A model generated the notes under the pieces. That model did not search any database, was not told the DNA's origin, and saw only the letters and a list, made by a program, of their open reading frames with translations. Positions 22,201-40,141 of a DNA stretch of 46,351 nt are shown one piece after another (the stretch's first letter is position 1; each line of letters opens with the position of its first letter). The translations under genes and the position numbers were made by a program. Source of the DNA: Purshia tridentata (lineage: Eukaryota > Streptophyta > Magnoliopsida > Rosales > Rosaceae); assembly GCA_003254885.1 (NCBI GenBank), contig QANT01007603.1, forward strand, positions 1 to 46,351, read 5' to 3'.

Positions 22201-23612
22201 TCTAAATTGTACATTTCAAAATTATCTCTACAATAATCAACAAAATGAGAATTCATTCGATCACTTAATTATCATCGTGATTATTTAAATTCTTATTGTA
22301 AATACTATGGTTGTTTATTTATTCTGTTAGTAGTTAGATACCTAAATACTTTTCGATCAATCTAGTTAATATTTTGTAAGATGATATATCTTTAGATGTG
22401 AACTTAACAAATAAATAGTTTGGATAACTAAATTGCATTGTGAGTTTGAATCATATGTGACTAATTTTACTCAAAAAAACCTCTATTAAGAAGGTTCCTA
22501 TATATATATATATATATAAAGTTTGAGTTGAGGAATAGATCGATAGATACAACACGGTGGACTTGTCTTCAATTCCCGCAGGAAAAGGACGCATGGAGAT
22601 CTTTTAAGTTGTGTCAACAATTTAAAGGCTGACCCTCATGAGAAAACATTCTCATCCTTCTAATTTTTGTTTTGTTTTGACCATTATCCTTCTAAGTTAA
22701 TGTAGCCCAATAATATTACTGGATGTGTCTTCGTTTTAATAATTATATGAGTGTTTGGTGGTTGGCTTAGCAAATTAAATATCACAAAGTGGACAATGCT
22801 ATTTGTGCTCTCCATTTTCTACACTCCTACAGAAGAGCAATTAAGGTAATAACATTGTCATAATGATGTTGTTATTTGGAGATTTAAGTTTAATTATATT
22901 TAAATTAATCAAATATTTTAATATTATATAGTTGTCAATGTAATGTGGATTTTCTTTTTCCATAAAGGTTAATAAGTTCAAAATTTTTATCTTGCTTTAG
23001 TTACTAAACTTAATCCACTTGCAAATTTCATGTGTATTTTGATTCGTTCGAAAATACTAATTTGCTCATTCTCTTTTTTTTCATTACTTTAGGTGGAAAA
23101 TAGTACGATGTTTCCTTTATTTTGGTTTAGCGCATAAAAATGAAGTTTGTGGTATATAAATGGGGTTTAAAGTTTAGAAATGGAATTTATGGTTTATAAT
23201 TAGGTTTCTAAAGCTTATGGCTTATGGGGTTTTGGGCTTAGGGTCTCGAACTCAAAACCATGAGCTAAACCCTAAGCCATTTTGTTTCGTAGCTGTCAAA
23301 CACAAACCTAATACAAATATAAATTTGCATAGTAATCTATATTTTTTTAATCTATTGAAATTTATCTTTTTTTCATTTTGGTTTTTGGTGACTAAGATGA
23401 AATTATGAAAAATGCATTGATTAATTTTTGTGTAACTCAAAAATTTTATTGATTTATTTGTAATTGACCCTTTAAATATTCAACTATTTCAAAAAAAGAA
23501 AAACAAAAGTAATTAAACTAATCAATTTCAAGGCTATCATATAAAGGTGTTTTTTGGTAACATAAGAACATATATTGTATTAACTAGAAAGCTTAAAGTT
23601 TAAAAAATATAA

Positions 23613-23720
23613 GCCCTTAGGATTAGTTCAAGTAGTGAGAGGTAATGCGATAACAGGTTAAAATGAGGCTAGATTAAATGTTGGATTCCCTTCAATATAA
23701 AAAAGTAATAGTTTAGCAAT
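23613..23720 (+). mobile_element. Possible tRNA-derived SINE fragment
   Basis: TTAGTTCAAGTAGTGAGAGG resembles a pol III A box, and GTTGGATTCCC about 50 bases on resembles a B box. Such pairs are typical of plant SINE heads. No poly-A tail or target duplication is evident, so this is tentative. Confidence 0.3.
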
Positions 23721-25689
23721 ATAACAACAAGGGATAGCTCAAAACAATTAAGGATTGAAAGTTATAAATGGTTAACCAAACATAGCAGAAGGACCACATC
23801 TCCAGCCCAATGTACAACGCCACCACCAACTAAATAAAAAAGTAAAAAAAACCAAAACGACATGAACAACAAAACCAACACAAACCAAAACAACAAAGAA
23901 AATGAGATTAAAAAGAAACTTAATCAGAAAAAATTTATTGCTACAATTAAGCAGAAAGTCATGCATGTAGACAATTCTTTTGGTAATTTTCTATAATTAA
24001 TTAGGGGAAGTCTGCTTATTTTATTTAATCATGAGATAAGTCCTCATATAAAAACTTGCCAAGCCAAGTCTGCCAAGACAGGCGTCCATTTACCTTAAAA
24101 ATGGTTCAAATTTGGTGATCCATATACAATGAAGTAATGAACACGTTAAAATATTCGATTTATATTAATATATGATTTATTTGGTAGTTGCTTTTCATTT
24201 TTTTTTTTTATATAAAAAGCTATATATATCCAATTGAACCAAACACCAGCACGTACATATTTACCTTTATTGGAAATAAAACTTTTGAACGATATTTATA
24301 AATTTGGTACTCCATATTCAAATACAATATCAACAGAAACAAGACAAACACAAAATTCCAAACCAATTCAACTTTTAAGTTAAAAATTATGTTCATTTAA
24401 GTTTTTCTTAGGTGACGATTATTTTTTCCAAATTTTTGTCTGGTCATCAAAGGCTCCTTAATGAGGATAAGATCAATTTTCTAGGTAATGATAATACAAT
24501 TAGTATATTGATATAGTATTATAAATCAACTCAAATTATAAAAGGTATATCTAAATTATAAATTTGTACCTTAATAAATGTATATGTGTTATAATTTAGT
24601 AGTTGTTAGATAGTTTAATTGAAATAATTATAGAATTATTTACAGTGCATTTAAATTCAATCTTTTTCTTTCTAATTCAAAACAAAAAATTTAATAATTA
24701 ATTATCAAAATAAGATAAATATTTTAATAAACTATTATCAAACCGAGTATGGATAATCATCTTAGTTGAAATAATTTGATTATTAACTTATTTGAAAACT
24801 GAGCACAATGACTTTGACTGTTAGTCTTTATTTTTTTGGGCTTGTAGCCCTCCTTTGTTACCCAAAAAATATAAAATATGTTCCCACTAACCCTACTAGC
24901 TTCCACGAAGGGAGCTGCCACTTGTAAGGCTTAATGTGGACCTACCAACTTATAGAGAAATAAACTAGACCCGATAGAAACTGGAATCTATGGAGTGGAG
25001 TACAATCAGAAGTACAGTGTTAATGAAATTTACACTCTGGCAGTGATTAAGGACAATACCCTATGACTCATCATGAGTCAAATTTATCCAATTTTTCTTT
25101 TTAAAAAAACCTTGCCAGTCAAACTCATTAATTTGATTGAGAATTTAGGCGAATAAAAATGGAAGCTGTTTTGGAAACGCATTAGCAATTAATTGTCGAT
25201 CTTATTTTGATATTATACCAAAATAGGATTGATGATTTAAAAGAGAAGGATCACATGTTACAATGGATCTAGATTATTTACTTGTTTTTCTTGATTTTTA
25301 ATCTAAGCTATTTATTTATTATCCAACGATATTACATAAAACATGAAATGAGTTTGTAACACTTTTTGTATGTGTATGAATTATATAAATTATTAAATTA
25401 ATAACATATGGTTATTTTTGAAATAAATAAACAATATAAACAGACAATCCAAATCCCATTATCCATTGTATTTGATATTCAAATTTAGCTACATGTGTCA
25501 TTTTTTTCTTTTCTATGTGGGGATAAGGGATTCAAATTTAGAACATCTCCCACTATTAGAGAGAGAATCCTACCATACTAATAGTTAGTTGGTCCATGTA
25601 TCAAAAATTATGGAGAGTAAGTCTTACCCACATGGCGATATATTGATTACACATAAAAAATATCTATATATAGAGAGAGTTTTCATTAA

Positions 25690-25910
25690 GGGATTCCTTA
25701 ATAAACTTATTTATGGGATCTCATTTGAAATCTACTTATACATTGTATTTTAGTGATTAAAACGCTCTACTTTTTAGATTTCTTTAAAAAAAATCTATAT
25801 TGAACGGTCAGAATCAGATATCTTCACAGTTTCAAATTTATCTAAATTTTTGCATAAATAATTTTTGAATAAAGACATAAAAATTAAATACTTGAATCAT
25901 GGTAATAAAA
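25690..25910. mobile_element. Possible fragment of the 45.5-46.2 kb MITE family
   Basis: The run GGGATCTCATTTG, then CATTGTATTTTAGTGATTAAAA, a TTTTTAG stretch and GAACGGTCAGAATC resembles the arms of the elements at 45.5-46.2 kb in order and spacing. The match is loose and no inverted ends were found. Confidence 0.3.
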
Positions 25911-26476
25911 TATGACTATGTTGTATACCTTAAATAAAATTACTGAGAAATCCCTTACCGAAGTTTCATCTATATACTCACAAAACATATATATATATAT
26001 ATATGTATTTATTAGACAGATTGTTCATATGAAATTATTTGGCAAGACAACATTATCTATACCAAAAGTGATAACATTCTTTGTCGACAGTCTGGTGTGT
26101 GTTTTTAGATAATTAGTATGCAAAAATAATCTTACGAATCATAGTTATATAGTGAGACCAAAAAACAGGTTTTAATTGGGTAGAACTCAGCATTATCAAG
26201 TCTATCATGTAATTCCTCTACACAATAAAAACAGACTCATACAAGAATTTCTCAATAATATGAACTACATATTCAAAATAAAAATAAAAAATCACTATTT
26301 AAACGATTCATGTTACGATCTGGCGCAAAATAATATTTCCCTAGTATATGTTTTATTGAAACCTGTCCTTCTTGTCTTGAAATTTATCTGATCCGGGGGC
26401 TTGTCTCTGTTGTGTCCCAGTTGATCCCCATGTGACCGTGAATGTGTCATTGTGCTCTCTATGTATTAAACGACAA

Positions 26477-26480
<4 letters not shown>

Positions 26481-26510
<30 letters not shown>
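26481..26510. repeat. (TC)n microsatellite upstream of the TauE/SafE gene
   Basis: Thirty bases of uninterrupted TC about 210 bases before the start codon, probably in the promoter or leader. A second TC run (26891-26912) lies at the start of intron 1, just after the donor site. Confidence 0.95.
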
Positions 26511-26513
<3 letters not shown>

Positions 26514-26717
26514 CATTGTATAACGCCATTATTTAAGACCAGGTAAGTTATTGGTTCTCACATTACTTGTTCTGAATCAGAAAATAACGTCTCTGCTTAT
26601 CTGGGTCTTTGGGTAAAGGGAGTGTTGGTTGTAGTTGTGGTTGTAGTTTTGGTTGGTAGTGCTTGTTTGGTGTTGGTAGTAGAATCAGTGGAAGAAACCG
26701 ACTGTGAGTGAGTAGCG

Positions 26718-29338
26718 ATGGCCACAACAAGAGGCTTGGTGCTCTATCTCCTCTCAACTTTCTCGGTTGCCATTCTCTCTGTTATCTTCATTACACACCA
26801 AAACGATTATAACTCTTCCCAAACCCGCCTTTCTTCTCTAAATTCCCATCTTCCCCACTTGTCCAGCACAGATAAAGTCTGGCCTGTATGTCTCTCTCTC
26901 TCTCTCTCTCTCAATATGTACATACATGCATATATATTTTGAGGAAACCACAGAGCGTTGCTTTCTGGTTAATGGGTACTGATTGGTCATCTTAACTTTT
27001 GAATGCAGGAGTTGAAGTTAAATTGGAGACTTGTGCTTGCTACAGTGATTGGTTTTCTGGGATCGGCATGTGGGACTGTGGGAGGGGTTGGAGGGGGTGG
27101 CATATTTGTCCCCATGCTTACTTTGGTTGTTGGATTCGACACAAAGTCAGCGGCTGCTATATCCAAATGTAATTTCACTACTTCATTCTTTTTGCAATTA
27201 TTCATCTTTTTGGTCTCTATTACATGTATGGCTATAGATTTCTCTTTCTTTATGTGTTATGATATTGAACATGAGTGTCTTTTATGACTTTTGTTTGTTT
27301 GGTTGCTGAAATCAATATGGATTCATTCCATTGCAGGTATGATAATGGGGGCATCAGCATCATCAGTGTGGTACAATTTGAGAGTGCCCCATCCAACAAA
27401 AGAAGTGCCCATTATAGACTATGATCTGGCCCTGCTCTTCCAGCCTATGCTCATGCTTGGCATCACCTTTGGTGTGGCTCTCAGTGTTGTGTTCCCCTAC
27501 TGGCTCATCACTGTCCTCATCATTATTCTCTTCATTGGTCTGTAAACATGACAGTCCATATTTATTTCCCATCCCACCCATTTTTGTATTTTTATTGAAC
27601 TTTATTCCTTTTAATTGCATTAGGTACTTCATCAAGGTCTTGTTTCAAAGGGGTTGAGATGTGGAAGGAAGAGACAATTTTAAAGGTCAGACTTTACAAT
27701 TTAAACTGCTAATCTGTTATGTTAGAACCTTATTCTCAAAAGTAACTCAGTTAATTATGTTTAAATTTCTTAAAATTTTGCAGAAAGAAATGGCAAGGAA
27801 GCAAGGAATAGTTAACTCTCGGGGTGAACGTATGACACAAGAACATCTGTTTGATTGTATGTGTGTATTTTAGTATTTCATTCTGTGCCTGAATTGGGAA
27901 TCTCCTGTGTTTTGTAATGTGCAGTTCTAGTTGATACACAGTACGAGCCATTGATTCCTAGAGAAGAGAAATCAATAATGGTGAGCAAATAGGCCTATAA
28001 TGCTGTGTGGTTCATCTTCTCATGTGAGAGACACTGAAAATTGTCTTTTTCTTTCCAGCAAATACTATGTTTCAACCTTAGGTGGAAAAGAGTAATAGTG
28101 TTACTTGCTGTGTGGGCTGTTTTCCTACTTCTTCAAGTCCTCAAGGCAAGTACTATGTGTGTTTGTGAGAGAGTGTGTGTGAGTGTGTGTGATTGTATAT
28201 CTTTCTAATACTTTTAAATTGAGTGCAGAATGATGTAAATGCTTGCAGTGCATGGTATTGGGTCTTCTTTTGCTTACAGGTAGGCACTACTTAATTGGCA
28301 CAACTTGTTCCTTAACTCTATCTGTGCTGCGGGGACAGGCTTCTTAACCTTTTTGTTGTGATTTGTTTTTTCAGTTTCCTATAGCACTCGGATTGTTTGG
28401 ATATGAATCAGTCAAGTTGTACAAAGAACACAAAAAGAGAATGAGCACAGGGAATACAGAATCAATTTGTGAGGCTTCAATTGCATGGACTCCAATTCAC
28501 ATAGCATTTTGTGCACTCTGTGGCATCTTGGGAGGAACTGTTGGGGGTCTACTTGGATCCGGTGGAGGATTCATTCTTGGCCCTCTCCTCCTTGAAATAG
28601 GTGTCATCCCTCAGGTTTTGAACCTCTACCTTGAATTTCAAGTGCTATACTGTCTCATAAGTTGTCATGCATATGATGAACATCACCATGAAACAAATAA
28701 AATTCATTGAAAATCCAAGTTAACTCCACCATTCTGATCATGATTGAATGATTTAGATGTTTGCAGTAGCTGTAGCTTATTAGGGCTAACCATCTTGCTA
28801 TTTTCATGAACAGGTTGCTAGTGCAACAGCTACATTCGTGATGACATTCTCGGCATCCTTATCAGTGGTGGAGTTCTACCTCCTTAAGAGGTTTCCAATT
28901 CCATATGGTAGCTTTCATTTCTGGTCTTTTTATCTTATTGGGATTGCAGGCTATGGAACATATCATCTGATGATTACAAGTAATTTTCCATGTGTAATTT
29001 CCTTTTGCAGCTGTATACCTCACATGTGTGTCTGTATTGGCTGGCTTCTGGGGACAGTTTGTTGTAAGAAAAGTAGTTACATTTCTCAAGAGAGCATCGC
29101 TCATTGTATTCATCCTCTCTGGTGTCATCTTTGCTAGTGCTATAACAATGGGTAAAACAAGTTTTTTTGAACCCAATATCATGTTCCCATTACTTAAAAA
29201 TAAACTTCAATCATGGATAATTGTCTTATTTTCCTGTTTCTGAAAATTTTTTCAGGTATCATCGGCATTGAGGCGAGCATCAAAATGATACAAAATCATG
29301 AGTTTATGGGATTCTTGGACTTCTGTAGCAGTCAGTGA
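26718..29338 (+). CDS. Sulfite exporter TauE/SafE family membrane protein
   Basis: A plant multi-pass membrane protein of the TauE/SafE family. The bacterial relatives export sulfite or organosulfur compounds; the substrate of this plant branch is not established. Twelve exons join in frame to about 471 residues: 26718-26885, 27009-27168, 27337-27537, 27624-27685, 27784-27856, 27925-27980, 28059-28145, 28229-28279, 28375-28614, 28814-28907, 29011-29151, 29256-29338. The N-terminus has a hydrophobic anchor (residues 6-26). The two family half-repeats are visible as Gly-rich loops, [16 protein letters not shown] in exon 2 and [18 protein letters not shown] in exon 9, each followed by membrane helices. 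Between them is a polar loop with [10 protein letters not shown]. Intron 7 begins with GC (AAG then GCAAGT); using the nearby GT would create a stop at once. All other introns are GT-AG. The closest Arabidopsis type is the At2g25737 group. Confidence 0.92.
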
Positions 29339-29471
29339 TCGCTGGCAACAATACAGAAAAGATAAATAAAATGCAACTGGGAAATCTATACCATATAAAA
29401 GATCATTGGGAACTGTTGGCCAACAACTAGTTGACCAACCTATTCAACATTGTTGTGAAGAAATAAAAGAA

Positions 29472-29705
29472 GTGTGCTTTCTGTGGTTTGGATGCTTGTT
29501 AGCTACTGGCTAACACATAAACCAAGTGTGATCTCTGTCTCTGGTTTGGGTTAGATTGCTTGTTAGCTACTGGCTAACACATATAAAATAAGTGTGCTCT
29601 GTGTCTCTGGTTTGGGTTAGATTGATTGTTAGCTACTGGCTAACACATATAAAATAAGTGTGCTTTTCTGTAGGTTATGTTGCATGTTAGCTACTCGCTA
29701 ACACC
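29472..29705 (+). repeat. Four-copy tandem repeat with conserved hairpin
   Basis: Repeat units start with GTGTG at 29472, 29526, 29592 and 29658 (periods 54, 66, 66). Each contains a perfect 6-base inverted repeat, GTTAGC then five bases then GCTAAC, at 29498-29514, 29562-29578, 29628-29644 and 29686-29702. The loop is TACTG in three and TACTC in the fourth, while the arms never change. It starts 134 bases after the TauE/SafE stop codon and may lie in the 3' UTR. Confidence 0.9.
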
Positions 29706-29937
29706 ATCATCTCCTCACCTCATATATTCACTGTCTATACATTTGATTAATCTCTTCATAGTTCATATCCAAGTATTGGTCATTTCTCATTCATGAATCC
29801 TAATAACTCAGGAAAAAGATTGAGTTCTTTTTCTCTTCATTAGAAAATTGAATATGCAGCAGTGCCTTTCCAAAGAGTAACAAATCTATGCAGGACTAAA
29901 AATCAATAGGATCCAAAAATGTGGCTTAATTAGAGGA

Positions 29938-29968
29938 GGGGTTGGGGTTGGGGTTGGGGTTGAGGGGG
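29938..29968 (+). other. G-quadruplex-capable tract
   Basis: Four GGGG blocks separated by TT and a fifth block of five G after TTGA, in an AT-rich neighbourhood. Five G-runs with loops of 2-4 bases meet the usual quadruplex pattern. It lies about 600 bases after the TauE/SafE stop codon. Confidence 0.8.
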
Positions 29969-31955
29969 TTGTGTACAAAAAATTCATGTTCATCTCATAC
30001 AATCAATCCGTGGCCTTGGAGAGGCCACACATCTACAGTGAGCCACAAATGGCTGCTGATAGATGAGTATTTTAAGTTGGCTTCTTTTGGGCTAGATTTT
30101 GATGTAGACTTTTGGTAGGCCTATGAGTGGTTCTTCCTAGTGGTAATCAAGTGGTTATACATTGAATAGTAAAAAATCGATACCCTAGTTGAAAAAGTAA
30201 GTTATATACAAGGAATTAAATTTTGAAAATTTTCTTAAAATTTTCATTTTTTTGAGGTCTCAAAATATTATTAAATCAAAATTTTTGAAATTTTGTTAAA
30301 ATTTTCAATTGTTTTAATCTAAATTTCCATCGGAATCAAAATTTGTAGAATTTCTTAAATTAACTAACCATTAGATATGTTTGAATATGATGATATTTTT
30401 CCATCATACCCCAAACTTACAATAGTGACAAGAACTTAATTCTGATGATGCTGATAGCTGAGAATGCCCCAACAGTAAGAGATTTTGGCGAGAAACTTTT
30501 TCATGGGGTATGTCTCATAGGACCCACCTCATTGCGAGAAGGCATGCCCCATGGAAGAGTTAGCCGACTTTGGCTGCTCTACATGAATTGAATGAATCCG
30601 AAACTTCAGCCACAAAGTGCTTCTTTGTGGAATTGATAGGACATCTTTTCTGTAATGTGTGGCAGAGTTTTTCTTGGAAGGATCACGATGAAGATTGAAC
30701 ACCACATGTGGCCAACATTTAAGCGTCTGTCTTCTTGTAGAAAAACATGTTTGGGACGCCAAGAAGCTCCCCAGCCCACATGGACAACAAAGTTTGGTTA
30801 GCATGTCTCTTTGATTTGTAATCTTGGAAACAAATGACAGTTTGAAAATTTATATTGTATTCTCATTGCTTTTACCATTTCAAAACATGTTTGATATTAA
30901 TTTGAAAATTGAGTTTTAGTTTAAAAAACAGTGAAAACGTATTTGTTGATGTACCATGAGCCTATTAATTATAACATGTTTTGTTTTGGGATTCAAAAAT
31001 ATCCTTCATTTAATTGATATTTAATGTTCCAAATTAATGAGAAAATTAAGCATATGTCCAATTTTGTAGTGTCATTCGAACTAAAATCATAATTATTTAA
31101 ATTTGTACTCAAATTCATATTTTGAGAATAAAGTAAAAAATAAAATAATTCTCACTTAATTTTTTAAATTTTAGCTAATATTATTTTTTAAAATTAAGAT
31201 AACTATCATGAATTAATTTTAACAATTATGAAAGATAACATAACACAAAACCTACAAATTATGTGCAAGATTGAGTCTTAAAAAAAGGGTCAAAGCTTAA
31301 AAGTAATTTTGGTAACTAATCTAAAATGTTTTATGAAAGTTAGTAGCCCATCCAAAAAATTATTGGGTCTTTCTGCTTTTCTAAAAGATATTAGAAGTAG
31401 GTATTTAATCTTACTTTTCTATTAATAGTATTATAGTTATATTTAGATTAGATTGAAATGGCTTTAAACTCAGAAATGGGTTAGAGAAGTTTGGTTCTTA
31501 GAATAAAGAAAAACCAGTCACTAAACTATTTGGCGGAAATATGTTGTAAGTTTTAACAGGTGGTGAAAAAAAATTAAAATTTGACAGGCTCTAAAGGAGC
31601 TTACGTGATTAATCGAAAGACTCATTTATTTTTTCCTTGAAATGTTTCTTATTATGTCATCAATGGAGTACTTAAATTTTTTTTTTTTAAAACTTAAAAT
31701 CTAAGAAGCAATTTGAATGGTTTGAGAAATCCAATTTAAAGAATCTCTGTAATGTTCATTAGAACAGTAGAACAAATGAAAAAAAAATTTTACACGCGAC
31801 ACATACGCGAATAACATATATTGAATTTTTGGTTTTTCATAAGTTTGCAAGGACAAGGGCCTCTCTTACTCTCTTCTATGTTCCACCCCTGAGAAGCCTT
31901 TGCAAGAATTCGAGCCACCCGTACAAGAAAAGTGACGAAGAGGCAGATTCCAGTT
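29969..31955. other. Intergenic region between convergent TauE/SafE and SRPK genes
   Basis: AT-rich. A minus-strand frame at 30529-30804 (91 codons) has no features I recognise. Near 30130-30200 the pattern CTAGTGGTAATCAAGTGGTT is loosely SINE-like. The end near 31955 holds the 3' flank of the SRPK gene, which runs leftward. Confidence 0.4.
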
Positions 31956-36571
<4,616 letters not shown>

Positions 36572-36981
36572 GGTCAATGTGTTTTCTTTTTTTCTTTTGA
36601 GAAGAAACATACTTGTATTGATTAAACACGAGCTACATCCGAGTCAACAATATCAACCAACCATGGAGGGCATTTCGCCCACAAAGTTGGTTCTGAACAT
36701 GAAAGAGCAAAGTGGGCAAACACATCTGCACGATTACAAACCCTAGAATTGTAGCAAAAAGATAAAGATTGAAAACTACTAACAAGAGTCTTAATCTCAG
36801 CAATTACTAAACCATCTGAGGAAAAGGAAAGAGAATCACTAGTCACTGCCTTAATTGCCATTTGAGCATTAGAGAATAATTGCATTTGTTGAAAATCTAA
36901 ATCACGCGCCACCAGCAAACCGTAAGGAATATCACAAAGCTCAACCGCATGGGCCGCGAGACCATAGGAGGTCAATGTGTT
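36572..36981 (-). mobile_element. 5'-truncated LINE insertion (RNase H end), target duplication included
   Basis: The minus strand reads as the RNase H end of an L1-type retrotransposon (AHAVELC, GLLVARDL, MQLFSNAQMAIKAV, ADVFAHFALSCSEP, WLVDIVDSDVARV), followed by stop and an A-rich tail at 36584-36604. GGTCAATGTGTT occurs at both edges (36572-36583 and 36970-36981), a 12-base target-site duplication, so the insert is about 386 bases and truncated at its 5' end. The usual catalytic Asp (SDAQ) is Asn here, and a residue is missing in the CNRxAD motif. It is dead. The ORF start Met lies in the target duplication and is not a real start. Confidence 0.88.
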
Positions 36982-37610
36982 ATGTTAATTGACCAATATA
37001 TTGAAAACTACGTTAATTGACCCTTACAAAATAATGTTAATTTTGTCATTGCATGTTAACCTTCATTTAGAAGGATATAGCACACAACGAGGAGAATATC
37101 GTAACATGCAGCTCGAAGGCATAAGAACAAGAGTTTAGGTCTGGTTTCAGATTTGAGGTATCGAAATAATGAGGGTAAACATTGTGATACGAAACCTAAA
37201 TTTAGGTATTAGAATAGGAATTTTGGGTATTAACTCTTGAGTTTGGATTTATGCTAACAAAATCACAATTTCAGTACCATTTTTTCAACTTTAGATCTTA
37301 AGTATGGAGTCTTGAGTTTAAGTCATGGTTTTAGGCCCTTAGGGTCCTAATTTTAAGATTCAGGATCATAATTTTGAGGTCTAAAATTGGGGTTTAAGAT
37401 CATAAATCTCAATTGGATTTTCAGTCTTAGGTAGAAATCCAAATATTGAGTATTAGGTTTTGTGTCCAAAGTATTTGTGTCATTTTATTTCGTGTCAAAC
37501 GAGATAATTTGACTTTAGGTGCCTTAGGTGCATATTTTTTATTTTATTTTATACCAATCACAAACTGATTAGTTGAGGGAAAAAAACTTGCCTATCACGG
37601 ATATATACAC
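36982..37610. other. Spacer with degenerate TTTAGG-rich sequence
   Basis: From about 37135 to 37460 the + strand is built of loosely repeated TTTAGG, TTGAG and TAAGAT words, without a clear period. It may be decayed telomere-like or simple-repeat DNA. No gene is seen. Confidence 0.35.
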
Positions 37611-37614
37611 TTAT

Positions 37615-37890
37615 TATGAGTCTGTGTGGCAGTACTTTTAGAATTGTTAAAAGCACTTTTAGATTAGTTAAAACGCTTTTGATAGCGTTTGGAAAAAATG
37701 TATATAAGTGCTTTTGAATTATAAATGCGCTTTTAAGAGATTTTTTGAGAAACACCTGATAAATGCTTTCATCAAGAAGCACTTTAAGTACTTTTGCATG
37801 AAGTAAAAATTTATATGTGTTTCTTTCCAAAACCACTTTTAATAAAAGCACTTGTAAGAAGCAGTGCCAAATAAGCTCTATATTTATCAC
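37615..37890. mobile_element. hAT-like MITE
   Basis: Left end TGTGTGGCAGTACTTTTAGA and the right end reversed (TTATTTGGCACTGCTTCTTA) form imperfect inverted repeats. The interior is rich in AAAAGCACTTTT-type motifs, the style of common plant hAT-derived MITEs. No transposase. A target duplication was not clear. Confidence 0.6.
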
Positions 37891-37994
37891 TCATCACATA
37901 ACGTTATACTGGAAGTTCTACTCTAGGTGAGAACATATTAGTCGGATTCGTATAATAAATCCTTTTTTTAATTTTTGGGGTCAATCACCTGGCA

Positions 37995-38078
37995 TGGGCT
38001 CATACAAACCAAACTATATTGTAGCCCATCTTGAACAGAATATTCGGCCGAAAAAGGCAATTAAAAAACAATGGCCCA
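37995..38078. promoter_or_regulatory. Site II (TGGGCY) elements before eL24
   Basis: TGGGCT at 37995-38000, AGCCCA at 38023-38028 and GGCCCA at 38073-38078 lie 150-230 bases before the eL24 start. TGGGCY 'site II' boxes are bound by TCP factors and are usual in plant ribosomal-protein promoters. A relative of the telo-box, TTAAGGGTTTT, follows at about 38168-38178. Confidence 0.6.
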
Positions 38079-38225
38079 GTTTCAGTGGCATTTTCGTGGT
38101 TTGTGTCAAATAGGAGAGCTATTTAATAACAAGGCTGATATACATACCCGCGTTATCAGTAATTAGGTTAAGGGTTTTCGCTACCGCAACAGCAGCAGTC
38201 AGCAGCAACAGCCGAAGCAGCAGCC

Positions 38226-40141
<1,916 letters not shown>

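Larger units (their letters stand above)
19261..26460. other. Long gene-poor AT-rich spacer
   Basis: About 7 kb with no convincing coding region on either strand. The longest frames (up to 86 codons) have no family features. It contains TA microsatellites (22499-22518, 25987-26004), a SINE-like patch near 23613-23720, a TTTAG-rich tract around 23150-23280 and a possible MITE fragment near 25690-25910. A non-coding RNA cannot be excluded by eye. Confidence 0.45.

Noticed and set aside
29472..29705. CRISPR-like appearance of regular repeats with palindromic parts
   Set aside because: This is plant nuclear DNA. The units are continuous tandem copies without unique spacers and there are no cas genes.
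30529..30804. 91-codon minus-strand ORF
   Set aside because: No recognisable domain, no splice partner and no promoter evidence; it could not be called a gene from sequence alone.
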